Numbered from the stretch's first letter, positions 1-10,064 are shown. The stretch is 64,000 nucleotides of DNA from CADCTQ01 sp963844325 (GCA_963844325.1 CAWJNV010000002.1:5704001-5768000), one strand, 5' to 3'. The notes: generated by a model from the sequence alone, not told the origin. Made by a program: numbers and translations.

Positions 1-145
1 TTTGCGCGTAACTTTGCTGCGCACCGGAACGCCTGAATGGATACGCAACGCTCAATTATAACCCCATTTTCAATATACCCGTAATTCCGCCCTACGCCGT
101 CCCCCACATTCTCTAACTCCCAAACTCTCTAATTCCCAAACTCCC

Positions 146-856
146 TTGCCCAACTCCTATTTCCAATTCAAACAATTCCGCGTGGAGCAGGGCCGGGCCG
201 CCATGAAGGTGTGTACGGACGCCTGCGTGCTGGGGGCGTACGCCGGGGTGGACGGCGCGGCCCGCATCCTCGACGTGGGTACGGGCACCGGACTGCTGGC
301 CCTGATGATCGCCCAGCGGAACGCGGAAGCCCGCCTGGATGCCGTGGAAGTGGACGAAGGGGCGTACGGACAGGCGACCGACAACGTACTTGCCAGCCCC
401 TGGGCGGGGCGCATCCGGGTGATCCGGAGCCGCATCCAGGACTACGACCCGGGCTACCGCTACGACCTGGTGGTGAGCAACCCGCCGTTCTACGAAAATT
501 ACCTGAAACGGCCCGGCGCGGCGCAGAACGTGGCCCTGCACGGGGAAGCCTTGTCGCTGCCCGAACTGGCGGCGGCCGTGCACCACCTGCTCGGACCGGC
601 GGGGCGGTTCGTGGTGCTGCTGCCGCCCTACCAGGCCGGCCGCCTGCAAGCCCTGCTGGCCCCGCTGGGCCTCTTTCCCCTGGACCAACTGCACCTCCAC
701 GACCGGCCCGGCGCCCCACCCCTCCGCCGCATCACGACCTACACCTTCGGCACCCCGGGCGCCTGCCCCGAAACGAACCTCTGCATCCGCAACGCAACGG
801 GAACGTACACCGACGAATTCGTGCGGCTGCTCCGGCCGTATTACCTGTACCTGTAA
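146..856 (+). CDS. trmN6: tRNA1(Val) (adenine37-N6)-methyltransferase-like protein (TrmN6/YfiC family)
   Basis: SAM-dependent methyltransferase of 236 aa, expected to methylate N6 of adenine 37 in a valine tRNA. The SAM-binding loop DVGTGTGLLALM lies near residues 43-54 and the amino-methylase signature NPPFYEN near residue 112, the pair expected for N6-adenine methylases acting on RNA or DNA. The N-terminal FQFKQFRVEQGRAAMKVCTD is typical of the YfiC/TrmN6 branch. The start is a TTG at 146; there is no in-frame ATG before the conserved N-terminus, so the TTG is favoured. It stands alone on the plus strand ahead of a run of minus-strand genes. Family assignment is firm; the exact tRNA target is taken from the family. 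Confidence 0.85.
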   Translation: MPNSYFQFKQFRVEQGRAAMKVCTDACVLGAYAGVDGAARILDVGTGTGLLALMIAQRNAEARLDAVEVDEGAYGQATDNVLASPWAGRIRVIRSRIQDYDPGYRYDLVVSNPPFYENYLKRPGAAQNVALHGEALSLPELAAAVHHLLGPAGRFVVLLPPYQAGRLQALLAPLGLFPLDQLHLHDRPGAPPLRRITTYTFGTPGACPETNLCIRNATGTYTDEFVRLLRPYYLYL

Positions 857-953
857 CCGTCCGGCAGCCCCTTTGCGCCTCTATTGCACCCTTACAGTCC
901 TATCTTTTCTTTGCGCCCTTTGCGCTTCTTTGCGTGAACCCTCCGAACCTTCC

Positions 954-1475
954 CTACTCCAGCGCAATCTTCAACTCGTACTGCTCCTTGATTGCCAGCA
1001 ATGCTTCGGCGTTACCCAGGGCGTCGTCGAGGGCGTTGTGGGTGTAGGCCGTCTGGCGCAGGTGCTTGAAGTTCTGAAACATGTCGCCCACCAGCCCTTT
1101 GTAGAGGCTGCCCAGGTTCTGCGAACTGTGGTCGAAGGGATTGCGGCCGAGGAACTGGTGCAGGTACCAGCACACGAACATGTAGTCCACGCCGTTGTTG
1201 TCGGAGATGAAAAAGGCCCGGCCCCTGGTGTGCTCAGTCACCCACTTTTCAAAATCGGCCATCACCGGCCCGGGGTCGGCAAAGGCCAGCGTCTGCTCTC
1301 GGCTAAAGCCCGGCACGGCCAGCGCCTCCGGGTCAAACCGGTCGGAAATGGGCCGCAGTTCGGCGTAAAACCGCTCTTCCAGGCCCGGCTTCACCAGCAC
1401 CGCCGCCAGCGACACCATCGAATAGAGCCCCGGCACCGGCCCATCCGCCTCCACGTCCACCATGAAATAACTCAT
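954..1475 (-). CDS. 3'-5' exonuclease-like protein (DEDDh superfamily)
   Basis: Protein of 173 aa with an RNase T/DnaQ-type exonuclease layout. The first acidic motif is VDVEADGP (Asp7 and Glu9), a middle acidic region includes SDNNGVDYMF, and the last motif is HNALDDALGNAEAL near the C-terminus, matching the HxAxxD of DEDDh nucleases. A TTG six bases upstream is in frame, but the ATG at 1475 puts the first motif at the usual distance and is chosen. It lies just downstream of sprA on the same strand but is separated from it by a long perfect hairpin, so co-transcription is doubtful. The substrate (DNA or RNA) cannot be told from sequence. Confidence 0.75.
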   Translation of the reverse strand: MSYFMVDVEADGPVPGLYSMVSLAAVLVKPGLEERFYAELRPISDRFDPEALAVPGFSREQTLAFADPGPVMADFEKWVTEHTRGRAFFISDNNGVDYMFVCWYLHQFLGRNPFDHSSQNLGSLYKGLVGDMFQNFKHLRQTAYTHNALDDALGNAEALLAIKEQYELKIALE

Positions 1476-1479
1476 GTTC

Positions 1480-1566
1480 AATTACGAATTACGAATGACG
1501 AATTACGACGGTTATATACGATAGAGCCCGTATTCCGTCGTAATTCGTCATTCGTAATTCGTAATT
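1480..1566. repeat. Perfect 32-bp inverted repeat built of 7-nt units
   Basis: Arms 1480-1511 and 1535-1566 are perfectly complementary over 32 bases with a 23-base loop. The left arm reads as degenerate heptamers (AATTACG, AATTACG, AATGACG, AATTACG). It fills the whole gap between sprA and the exonuclease gene and would form a very strong hairpin in RNA, so it may terminate or insulate sprA transcription. It belongs to the heptameric hairpins seen elsewhere in this window. Confidence 0.9.
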
Positions 1567-1569
1567 AAA

Positions 1570-4500
1570 TTATTCGCTGAGGCTGTAGCGCAAGTTGAAG
1601 CCGAAGCTGGTGGTGCTGCGCCGGAACGAGGTCGAGATGTAGGGGCCGTTGACCGTCCGTTCGAAGTAGCCCTGCACGTTCAGGCGCTGGTTCACCACGT
1701 AGTTGACGGTTGGCTTGAACTGGAAGTTGAGCCCCCCGGCCGTGATCGTGTTCCCGCCTTCGAGTCTTCGCTGGATCGTCTTGGTGTCGCGCACGGTGGC
1801 GTCGCAGCGGAATTGAAGGTCGTTTTTGAGCACGATGTTCCGGCCCTGCGTCTTGAACGGCAGCCGCGTGTTGTTGCGCGTAAACCCGACGCTGGCCGTG
1901 ATGTCGCGGCTGTTGAGTTCCTGCACCTGGCGGTTGCTCAGGTTGAGGGCCACGATCCGCTCGGCGTTGTACTGCAAGCGGGCCGTAATGCGGCTCAACG
2001 TGCGGGCCTCGATGCCGATCAGCGGGGCGAAGCGTTCGGAGATCACCACCTGGCTCATCACGTACACCGGCACGTAGCCGCTGTCGCTGGTGAGGCTGGC
2101 CGTGGGGTACCGCAACCGGGGGTTGAGGCCCACGTCGGCGGGGTCGGTGTATTCGAGCGACGAGATGAAGTTGCGCACCGAGTAGCTCGACGAATAGCTG
2201 TGCTGGAGGTTGAACGAAGAGAATACCTTCCGGAACGCTTCCAGCCGCGACAGGCCGGCGTAGTCTACCCGCCAGTTGGGCAGCGGTATTTTGGGGAAGG
2301 GCGACAGCCCCACCTTGTTGACGTTCTTGCCGCTGTAGGCCGCCAGGAAGGCCGGGATCAGCACGTCCTGCGAGTTGATGTCGTAGCTTCCGTTCTCGCC
2401 GTTCAGGGTTTGCAGGCGGTTCTGGATGTCGTACCGGTTGGTGTCGAACTGCTCGAACACCGGCGAGGCGTTGCCGCGGCCTCCCCGGAAGAACGTCTTG
2501 ATCGAGAGGAACGAGATGTTGTAATCGCCCGACAGGTTGGGGCTCTGGCTCTGGTAACGTTCCAGGAATGTGCCCGAGATCTGGTCATATCCCGTCGAAT
2601 CGATTGCCGACCGGAACAGTTCGGTGTAGTACTGCGAATGGTTGCGCTTCACGTCCAGCCGGATCTTGAAGTCGCGGAACGGCTCCAGGTCCGTGCGGGC
2701 CGAGAACGACTCGGTGTAGGTCTGCACGAAGGGGTTGTTGAGCTGGTTGCTCTTGGAGTACAACCCTTGCTCGGCCAGCCGTTCCCGCACGCTGGCGTCC
2801 TGGCTGCCCGCGAGGGCAAAAGCCAGGCCCGGTTGCATGGTAGACTCGTCCACGCCGAAGTACTTGGGCTTGGTCAGCAGGCCGGGCAGCAGGGTAGTCT
2901 CGTCGATCTGGAAGTTGAAGTTAAGGCTCCGGGCGGTCATCAGGGCCCGCAGCACGCCTTTGAGGATTTTGAACTCGGGCTTCTTGCGGGCCGTGTCCTG
3001 CACGGCAATGCGGGGCCGTTCGGGGGCCTGCGGCCGGGTAGAGTCCGACTCGCGCCCCGCCGGGGGCTTGGCTTCGTTGATCGCCTTGAGGAACTTCACC
3101 TTGTTGTAGAGGCGCGTCAGGTTGATCTGCCCGTTCACGGCCCGTTCCCGGTTGTTCTGGGCAATGTTGCCGAACGAGAGGCCCAGCGTGTCGGTCACGC
3201 CCACGGGGGCGGCCGTCCACTGGTAGCCGGCGCCGTACCGCACGTCGGCGCTCAGCCAGTCGGTGAGCACGAACTTATCGAACGGCAGGCGGTACGTGAG
3301 CGACGCCCGCTGCTGGAATTGCTTCATCCGGCCCAGCCGCCTGATGTTGGCCAGCACCGAGTCGCGCTTGGTGTAGCCCGAGCCGAGCAGCAGCGAGTCG
3401 GTCAGCGGGTTGATCTCCGTATCGTCGATGTCGCCCCGCGGCTCGTCGATTACGGCGTTGGCCGTGGCCGTGTAGTCCAGCGACAGGTTGCGGGCCAGGT
3501 TCCAGCGCAGGTCGTAGAGGCGGTTGAACGTAAAGAACTTCTCGTACAGCGGCGCAATGCCCCGGGTGGTCAGGTCCGAGTTGCGGTACTGCGTCTTGGT
3601 AAAGCTCCGGTCAAGGTCGCCGCGCACGCCGACGCTGCTCGGGGTGAGGGCGAAGTTGAACTCCTGGATCCATTTGGTCCACGGGTTGTCGAGGAACTTG
3701 AGGTTCTTGAACGGCTCGATGAACTTGGGTTGCGTGGTGAAGGCGTACGCCAGGCCGCCCCGCTGGTTCTTCTGGAAGTACTGGGCGGTGGTTACGTTGG
3801 TGGTCACAATGTCGCTGTAGGCGTACGAGAGCGACCAGTTCTCAATGTCCCACAGGTGGGGCTTGGCGTCGGGGTTCTGGCGCACCTTCTGGATGTTGGA
3901 GAAGTTGAGGCTGCGCCGGGTGGTATTGTCCTCCACGATCTTGCGGTACTCCCTTTCTTCGCCCACCGTCCGGTTGTTGAACCGGGAGCGGATCGACTGT
4001 TCGAGTTCCACGTCGGGGTCGAGCGGGTTGAACCGCGGCCGGATGCGTTCGCGTTCGTAGCCCACGAACAGGGGCACCTTGAGGCCCAGCTGCGCCGGCA
4101 GCAGTTTGTCGAGGTTTATGTTGGCCGTGGCGTCCCAGCGGGTCGTGTTTTCGCGGGCCCGTTCCGAAATGCGGTCCTGGATGCCGCCGAAGCCGTAGGT
4201 GGTGTGGCGGGCCGAGGCCGACACGGTGGCAAAGTCGGCCAGTTTGAGGTTGAGGCGGCCCGTGGCGGCCCAGCCCGACTCCTGGTCGAAGTCGGTCACG
4301 CGCAGTTCGTTGGCCCAGATGCACACGGATTTGGGTTGGGCGGCGCCCGGCGTGGAGGGGTTGCGCACGCCCAGCATGATGATCTGCACCGAACTCAGGT
4401 CGGGGTTGCCCACTACGGTTACCCGGTACCGCCAGCGGCTGCCGTTGGAGTGCTCCACCTCCACAAACTTGCTGTACGGGGTCAGCACGCCGCTGCCGTT

Positions 4501-7500
4501 GAGGTTGCGCTCCGACTTCACGTTGACCAGCTCCTGGAACGGAAAGTCGATCTCGTTGGCTTCCGGCCACACTTCCTCCGCCGTGAGGCGGCCACCCGAC
4601 GATCTGTCGGGCGTAATCACGAGCGTCTTCTCAATCTCGTAGTAGTTCTCCGTGTAATCGGTACCCAGCCGCAGGAAGCCCGTTACTTCGTTGTCGGCCG
4701 TCGGGTAGCGTTCCCCGGTCTCGGCGTGCAGGAACATCCGGACGCGCTTGTAGTTGATGAAGTCAAGGACAGTCGTCTTGAAGGCCGCCCGGGCGTCGCC
4801 GTCGCGCAGTTCATCCACGCACAGCCGCAGCGACTGTTCGTTGAGCAGGCGGTTGTTGATGGTGGTAATGTCGCGGTCACGGATGAAGCCCGGCGGAATC
4901 TGGTACGGCACCGGGTTGGTGCCACCGGAGTTCTCTTCAATGTTCACCGTGCCCAGGGTAAACCCGCCCTCCGCCGGCTCCACGAGCTTCTGCAGCTTGG
5001 TTTCTTCCAGGCTGAACCCGTAGGTCCGCCACTGGTTGGCTACCAGTTGGTACTGGGCCAGGCGCAGCACCACGGGCTGCTGCCAGTTGGTGAGGAACAT
5101 CCGCATGAAACGGATCGACTTGAAGTTTTGGATGTTACCTACCGAATCGGTGTACTCGCGCACCGGGATGCGGAACTGGTACCAGGTGACACGGTCACCG
5201 GTGTTGGGGAACGTGGTATCCCGCTTGGCTACGATGTAGTTGCGGCCCACCTCCATCTGGCCGGGGCGCAGGCTGATCTTGTACTGGTAGTACGATTCCA
5301 GGTTGCTGACGGTATTGTCCTGGTTGAGGTCCTCGTTGTCGGGGTAGGTGGTGGCCGAACGGGCAATGTCCGAACCGCCGGCTTCGGGCGAGTTGCCTTC
5401 CATCCCGTTGAAGTTCTTGTAACGGTCCAGCAACTTGGTGCCCTGCCCGCCAAACCGGTCGTCGAGGAAATACGCGAAGTCGTCGCCGGAAGGGTCTTCC
5501 AGGGTCGTGCCGAACTTGGCCCTTTCCTCGTCGTTGGTGAGGCCGTCGAGGCCGATGTCCTGCCGGCCGCGGGCCCCGGTGGTGTTCTCGAAGGCGTTGG
5601 TCAGGAACTGGGTACCGGGTACTTTGCCCCACCTGGTCTCGGCGGCCCGGGTATTGGGATCGTCGCTCACCGGCAGGCCGTTCTCAAAGGCGTGGCGTTC
5701 GTCCTTGAGCACGTCTTCGGAAATGTTGCCCAGGTTGAAATACAGGTCGCCGCCCTGGTTGTCCTGGGCGTAGATATCGGGGCTGACCCCGGGAATTCCC
5801 TGCTGAATAAGGGTCCGGTCCGAAGGGGCTTGCCCCCTGAAGAACGGGTCCATCAGCCAGAATTCGATGTACTGCACGTTGGCGTTGTCGAAGTCGATGT
5901 CGCTGCGGATGGCCCGGGTGAGGGCGGCCCAGTTCTGCTGCGGGTCGTTGGTGAGCCGGCCCTGCGTGGTTACGTTGGGGTTGTAGTTGTACATCCCGCG
6001 TTCGGCCGGGTAGTACGCAATGTTCATCAGGTTCTCGTTCAGGTTCACCTGCTGGCGGTCGCGGGCGGGGAAGATTTCCTGGGGCAGCACCTGGCGGACG
6101 AAGTGGTTCTGCAGGTCCTGTTCGGTGAGGCCGCCCTGCCGGCCCTGGTTGGTGTTGAACAGATTGTCGACGGTGTACCAAGCGATCTTGGCGCGGCGGT
6201 AGCTGTACTGGAGCGTATCGCTCCGGGCATCGGGGAGGAACAGCAGCGGCGTGGAACCCAGCTTCCAGTTCACCTGCGGAATGCGGGTGAGGTCAAAGGG
6301 CGTTTCGGCGCCTTCGAAGTCGTCGATGAAGGAGTTGCCCCGGGCGCCGGGGGCCACGCCGGGAAACAACCGGGCGTATTCGCCGGTAAACGTAATGCCG
6401 GAAAGTTCCTTCGTCTGGATGAGGGGTAGCTTGTCCACCAGCCGGGTCAGGAAGCGGGAGTCTTTCTTGAAGTTGGCGTCAAACCCGAACACGGTGTTGT
6501 TGGTGGGTTCGTTGCCCATGCCCACGCGGGAGATGATGGGCCGCTCCTTGAGGCGCATCAGCGTGGAGCCGATCACGAAGTCCTTGTTGATCAGGTAATC
6601 GAGCCGGGTGCCCATCAGCGTCCGGATCTGGTTGTTGAACAGGTCGGGCTTCTCGTAGTTGACCACCAGTTCGCCGTTCGACTGGGTAAGGCCCTCGTTG
6701 ATGATGCGCACCTGGCCGTTTTCGAGGATGTAGTCCTGGCCCTGCACCAGCGGCGTGCCGCCCAGGGTCACCGATACGGCTCCCGCGTCGGCCCCGAAGG
6801 TGGGCAGTTGCACGTCGTTGGAAGCCGTGCCCTGGTAGGTACCCTTCAGGAAGAACTTGTTCTTCTCGGCAATCTGCTGGGCGTCGTTGCGGGTCGAGGC
6901 GTACAGGGTATCGAATACGTACTTGTTGATGAGGCCCTGCTCGGTCCCGGGGTCGAACCACGGGGGCGGCGGTTGGGTGGTGGTCCGGCCGTCGTCGTTG
7001 GTGAGGTGGCTGCCGAAGGGTTCGAGCACCGGGAAGATGATGCGCCCGGCGCGGCTGTCGATGGTCACGCCCTCCACCCAGTCGAAGTTGCCGTCGGGCT
7101 GGGGATCGCCCTGGGGGTTGAGGCGGTCGAGGTTGAACACCTGGAGCAGGGGCACGTCCTTGGTGTAGCGGCCTTCCTGCAACGAGGGGTTGTCGATGCC
7201 GGTAAGGTCATCCTTGTAGATCACGCGCAGCTGGAAGCCTTCGCGGTTGATCTGCCCGGCGCCCAGGGAGTAGATGTTTTTCATCATCAGGTCCCAGGTG
7301 GGCTGGTTGGTGCGCACGGCAGCCGGCCGGATGAGTTTGAGGATGATCGTTTCGCGTTCGTTGCGGGTCTGGTAGTCTTCGGTGAGTTCGCCCACCTTGA
7401 AGCGCCGCCCCTGGAGGGTGTATTCAAAGGCAACGGCAATGATCTCGTCGCGGCCGATGGGGGTGTTGAGCGAGATATAACCCAATTGCGGCTGGAAAGT

Positions 7501-9102
7501 GTATTCCTGCGGCGAAAGCTGCCGGGCGCCGCGCAGGATTTCGAAGTCTACGCCCTGTTCCAGCCCGAGTTCCCGGGCCCGGCTGTTGGCCAGGTCGGCG
7601 TTGCGGATCTGCTGGTCGTTTTCGAGGTTGCGGTAGAGGCCGTTGGCATCGTTGTCAACGGGTGCCTTGGCCCCGCGTCCGTCGCCGATCACCGGGTAGT
7701 TGCGGAACGGAACCCCTTCGCCCAGGTCGGCAAAGGCCACCAGGTTGCGCAGCGTCTGGGTGTTGTTGGCGCGGTTGGTCACGTACACCTCGATGCGGGT
7801 GATGTTCACGCCCGAGTTCACCGAGGAGCCGCCGATGCTGTTCTGGTTGCCATTGATCATGCCGTTGTTCATGCCGTTGGCTCCGTTCATGCCGCCGCCC
7901 ATGCCGTCCATGCCGCCGCCGAAATCGCCGCCGCCGGTTGGGTTGTTAGGGTCGGCCCCGCCGTTGTTGGGGTTGTTGATCGTGTTGTTGGCCGTGGCCG
8001 GGATGGTGCCCGAGGAGCGGGGGCTGTAGCCGCCCGTCACGGGAATGGTGCGCAGGGCCGGCTCGTAGTTGTTGCGGAAGAACTGGCCGAGCAAAAAGTG
8101 CCGGTTTTCCTCGTAGTCGGAAGCCCGGATTTCGAAGCGCCGCCGCTGGGCGCCGCCCTGCACGCGTACTTCGTCGAGCCGGGCCCGCTGGTTGGCCAGG
8201 ATGGAGGTCACCTGGAGGCGGCCGAACCGGAGCTGGGTCTTGAGGCCGAACAGGTTCTGGGCCCCCGTGATGAGGGTGCTGTTGAGGGGCATGCTCACGT
8301 TGCCCGCCTCGATCTTCTGGATGATGTCTTCTTCGAAGCCGGAGTACTCGAGTTTTAAGTTCTGCTCAAACTGGAACGATGCCTTGGAGTCGAAGTTACC
8401 GGTCATCTTGAGCTTTTCGCCCAGCTTGCCGGTAAAGTTGATGCTCATCTGCTGGTCGAAGTTGAGGGGCAGAAACTGCCGCTGCTGCCGCACGGGCAGG
8501 TTGGGGTTCTGCGTACGCTGCCACTGGGCCCCGAAGTCGAGGGTCACGAAGCCGTTGGTCTGGAAGTCGAGGTAGCTGCCGCCGAAGAGGCGGTCGGCCG
8601 TGGGCCCCAGGTAGATTTTGGGGATCAGCCGGCGGCCGGTCACTTCGCTCTTGCCCTTCTCCCCCTCGGCCTTCGACCGCCAGTATTCCCGCGACAGGAA
8701 GCCGTCCTGGTAGCTGCCAAACTCCTCGCGGTTGAGCGTGGTGGGCGGCCGGTAGTCGAACGCCCCCACTTTTTCCTGGATGGTCACGTTGCCCCCCGTA
8801 TCCACCTGGATTTCGGTTTTCACGTTGGACGGGTCCTTGAGCCGCAGCGGTGAGTCGAAGGGCCGGTCGCTGTACGGGTCGCCGTACCGGTCGCGGTAGT
8901 GGAGGGACGGCCCCTGTTTTTGCCGCTTCAGCGAATCGCTGAAGGAACTCGTCCGCCCGGTGGAATCTACGCCGGGGGTGTCGGCCACCCAGGCGGGGGT
9001 ATGCCGGGGGCTGCGGGAATCGGATTCCACGTGCGCAAACCACGTGGTCAACGCAAACAGTATGCTTCCCGAAAACAGTATGTGGCTGGTATGCTTAGGC
9101 AA
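1570..9102 (-). CDS. sprA: SprA, cell-surface translocon of the type IX secretion system
   Basis: A 2510-residue outer-membrane protein, within the usual very large size of SprA. In Flavobacterium SprA forms the giant beta-barrel pore of the T9SS, exporting gliding adhesins and CTD-tagged proteins. The N-terminus has a hydrophobic signal segment (residues 8-25), followed by long alternating beta-rich stretches with the repeated SprA family motifs and an aromatic-ended C-terminus. The start is a TTG at 9102; a stop lies in frame just upstream. ruvA and maeB lie upstream on the same strand, an order conserved in gliding Bacteroidota. A Gly/Asn/Met-rich low-complexity insertion sits at about residues 370-430. 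Other T9SS components are not in this window. Confidence 0.95.
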   Translation of the reverse strand: MPKHTSHILFSGSILFALTTWFAHVESDSRSPRHTPAWVADTPGVDSTGRTSSFSDSLKRQKQGPSLHYRDRYGDPYSDRPFDSPLRLKDPSNVKTEIQVDTGGNVTIQEKVGAFDYRPPTTLNREEFGSYQDGFLSREYWRSKAEGEKGKSEVTGRRLIPKIYLGPTADRLFGGSYLDFQTNGFVTLDFGAQWQRTQNPNLPVRQQRQFLPLNFDQQMSINFTGKLGEKLKMTGNFDSKASFQFEQNLKLEYSGFEEDIIQKIEAGNVSMPLNSTLITGAQNLFGLKTQLRFGRLQVTSILANQRARLDEVRVQGGAQRRRFEIRASDYEENRHFLLGQFFRNNYEPALRTIPVTGGYSPRSSGTIPATANNTINNPNNGGADPNNPTGGGDFGGGMDGMGGGMNGANGMNNGMINGNQNSIGGSSVNSGVNITRIEVYVTNRANNTQTLRNLVAFADLGEGVPFRNYPVIGDGRGAKAPVDNDANGLYRNLENDQQIRNADLANSRARELGLEQGVDFEILRGARQLSPQEYTFQPQLGYISLNTPIGRDEIIAVAFEYTLQGRRFKVGELTEDYQTRNERETIILKLIRPAAVRTNQPTWDLMMKNIYSLGAGQINREGFQLRVIYKDDLTGIDNPSLQEGRYTKDVPLLQVFNLDRLNPQGDPQPDGNFDWVEGVTIDSRAGRIIFPVLEPFGSHLTNDDGRTTTQPPPPWFDPGTEQGLINKYVFDTLYASTRNDAQQIAEKNKFFLKGTYQGTASNDVQLPTFGADAGAVSVTLGGTPLVQGQDYILENGQVRIINEGLTQSNGELVVNYEKPDLFNNQIRTLMGTRLDYLINKDFVIGSTLMRLKERPIISRVGMGNEPTNNTVFGFDANFKKDSRFLTRLVDKLPLIQTKELSGITFTGEYARLFPGVAPGARGNSFIDDFEGAETPFDLTRIPQVNWKLGSTPLLFLPDARSDTLQYSYRRAKIAWYTVDNLFNTNQGRQGGLTEQDLQNHFVRQVLPQEIFPARDRQQVNLNENLMNIAYYPAERGMYNYNPNVTTQGRLTNDPQQNWAALTRAIRSDIDFDNANVQYIEFWLMDPFFRGQAPSDRTLIQQGIPGVSPDIYAQDNQGGDLYFNLGNISEDVLKDERHAFENGLPVSDDPNTRAAETRWGKVPGTQFLTNAFENTTGARGRQDIGLDGLTNDEERAKFGTTLEDPSGDDFAYFLDDRFGGQGTKLLDRYKNFNGMEGNSPEAGGSDIARSATTYPDNEDLNQDNTVSNLESYYQYKISLRPGQMEVGRNYIVAKRDTTFPNTGDRVTWYQFRIPVREYTDSVGNIQNFKSIRFMRMFLTNWQQPVVLRLAQYQLVANQWRTYGFSLEETKLQKLVEPAEGGFTLGTVNIEENSGGTNPVPYQIPPGFIRDRDITTINNRLLNEQSLRLCVDELRDGDARAAFKTTVLDFINYKRVRMFLHAETGERYPTADNEVTGFLRLGTDYTENYYEIEKTLVITPDRSSGGRLTAEEVWPEANEIDFPFQELVNVKSERNLNGSGVLTPYSKFVEVEHSNGSRWRYRVTVVGNPDLSSVQIIMLGVRNPSTPGAAQPKSVCIWANELRVTDFDQESGWAATGRLNLKLADFATVSASARHTTYGFGGIQDRISERARENTTRWDATANINLDKLLPAQLGLKVPLFVGYERERIRPRFNPLDPDVELEQSIRSRFNNRTVGEEREYRKIVEDNTTRRSLNFSNIQKVRQNPDAKPHLWDIENWSLSYAYSDIVTTNVTTAQYFQKNQRGGLAYAFTTQPKFIEPFKNLKFLDNPWTKWIQEFNFALTPSSVGVRGDLDRSFTKTQYRNSDLTTRGIAPLYEKFFTFNRLYDLRWNLARNLSLDYTATANAVIDEPRGDIDDTEINPLTDSLLLGSGYTKRDSVLANIRRLGRMKQFQQRASLTYRLPFDKFVLTDWLSADVRYGAGYQWTAAPVGVTDTLGLSFGNIAQNNRERAVNGQINLTRLYNKVKFLKAINEAKPPAGRESDSTRPQAPERPRIAVQDTARKKPEFKILKGVLRALMTARSLNFNFQIDETTLLPGLLTKPKYFGVDESTMQPGLAFALAGSQDASVRERLAEQGLYSKSNQLNNPFVQTYTESFSARTDLEPFRDFKIRLDVKRNHSQYYTELFRSAIDSTGYDQISGTFLERYQSQSPNLSGDYNISFLSIKTFFRGGRGNASPVFEQFDTNRYDIQNRLQTLNGENGSYDINSQDVLIPAFLAAYSGKNVNKVGLSPFPKIPLPNWRVDYAGLSRLEAFRKVFSSFNLQHSYSSSYSVRNFISSLEYTDPADVGLNPRLRYPTASLTSDSGYVPVYVMSQVVISERFAPLIGIEARTLSRITARLQYNAERIVALNLSNRQVQELNSRDITASVGFTRNNTRLPFKTQGRNIVLKNDLQFRCDATVRDTKTIQRRLEGGNTITAGGLNFQFKPTVNYVVNQRLNVQGYFERTVNGPYISTSFRRSTTSFGFNLRYSLSE

Positions 9103-9453
9103 AGGGATTGGTACTGATAAAGATGATTACTCGACAGGGAAAGGTGCTCGTTGCAGCGGCGCGGCGGGCTGTAACCTGGCAATAGGATTGTTCGTACACA
9201 TACCCACACACGGACTCGTTGGACAATGCTGATCCATTTCTAGAAATTTCATCTCACCCAAAAGGCGAACTGATTCGTAAAAGTCACTGCTTAAATCAGG
9301 CGGTCAGGCTGAATTTGTAGAGGTTGGATCAATAGAATGAGGGGCTTTGTTACCAGGTGTGAAAATATACAATAAATTCTGACCAAAACATACGCATTCG
9401 GCAAACACGGCGCAAGGTCTCGGGCCGAAAATGACCGTTTGTGCTCCCCGGAA
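9103..9453. other. Intergenic region upstream of sprA
   Basis: A 351-bp gap between ruvA and sprA, noticeably more AT-rich than its flanks. It should hold the sprA promoter and leader. I see no clear TAnnTTTG box, no RNA gene and no conserved ORF; the small ORFs here overlap one another and lack family features. Confidence 0.5.
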
Positions 9454-10050
9454 TCAACTTGCCTTCAGGGCCATTTTGATCAATTGTTCTAGTGAAATCC
9501 CCACCCCTTCCTTCTTTAATACGCTCTCAATGCTCTTTTCGGCAATGCTGCGGGGAATCCCCAGGGTCGTCAATGCTGATAACGCTTCGCTACGCAGGGT
9601 ATTGTTGGAGGTAACCGCAAAAGTAGGCGAGGCCGGTGTAAGGTAGATGTCTTTTTTCATTTTATCCCGCAGTTCCAGCACGATGCGCTGGGCCGTTTTG
9701 GCCCCGATGCCCTTGATGCCCTGGATGGTGCGGATGTCTTCCGACACGATGGCATGCTGGATTTCGGCGGCCGACAGCGAGGAGAGCATCATCAGGGCGG
9801 TGTTGGGGCCGATGCCCGTCACGGAGGTCAGGTCGAGAAAGATCTTTTTCTCGGACCGGTCCAGGAAGCCGTACAGCGTATGGGCGTCTTCCTTCACGTG
9901 CAGGATGGTGTGCAGCCGGCAGCGTTCCCCCTCCTGGATCGCCCCGTAGGTTTGCAGCGAAATCCGGATTTCGTAGCCCACCCCGTGCACGTCAATCACG
10001 GCGTGGGTGGCGTCTTTGTAGGTAAGCTTACCGTCGATGTAGGCAATCAT
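9454..10050 (-). CDS. ruvA: Holliday junction branch migration protein RuvA
   Basis: RuvA binds the four-way Holliday junction and loads the RuvB motor. The 198-aa protein has the OB-fold start MIAYIDGKLTYKD, two helix-hairpin-helix segments (VTGIGPNTALMML and IKGIGAKTAQRIVLELRDK), and the C-terminal RuvB-interacting three-helix domain ending at LEQLIKMALKAS, so the length is normal for the family. The ORF is open for 20 codons further upstream, but those codons run into a heptameric repeat and lack conservation, so the ATG at 10050 is chosen. It lies between maeB and sprA on the same strand. Confidence 0.95.
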   Translation of the reverse strand: MIAYIDGKLTYKDATHAVIDVHGVGYEIRISLQTYGAIQEGERCRLHTILHVKEDAHTLYGFLDRSEKKIFLDLTSVTGIGPNTALMMLSSLSAAEIQHAIVSEDIRTIQGIKGIGAKTAQRIVLELRDKMKKDIYLTPASPTFAVTSNNTLRSEALSALTTLGIPRSIAEKSIESVLKKEGVGISLEQLIKMALKAS

Positions 10051-10064
10051 AGTTTTGTTTTTAA

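Noticed and set aside
1813..6429. Very long open frame on the plus strand inside sprA
   Set aside because: It is the complementary shadow of the GC-rich sprA coding sequence; its composition is low-complexity and no domain is visible.
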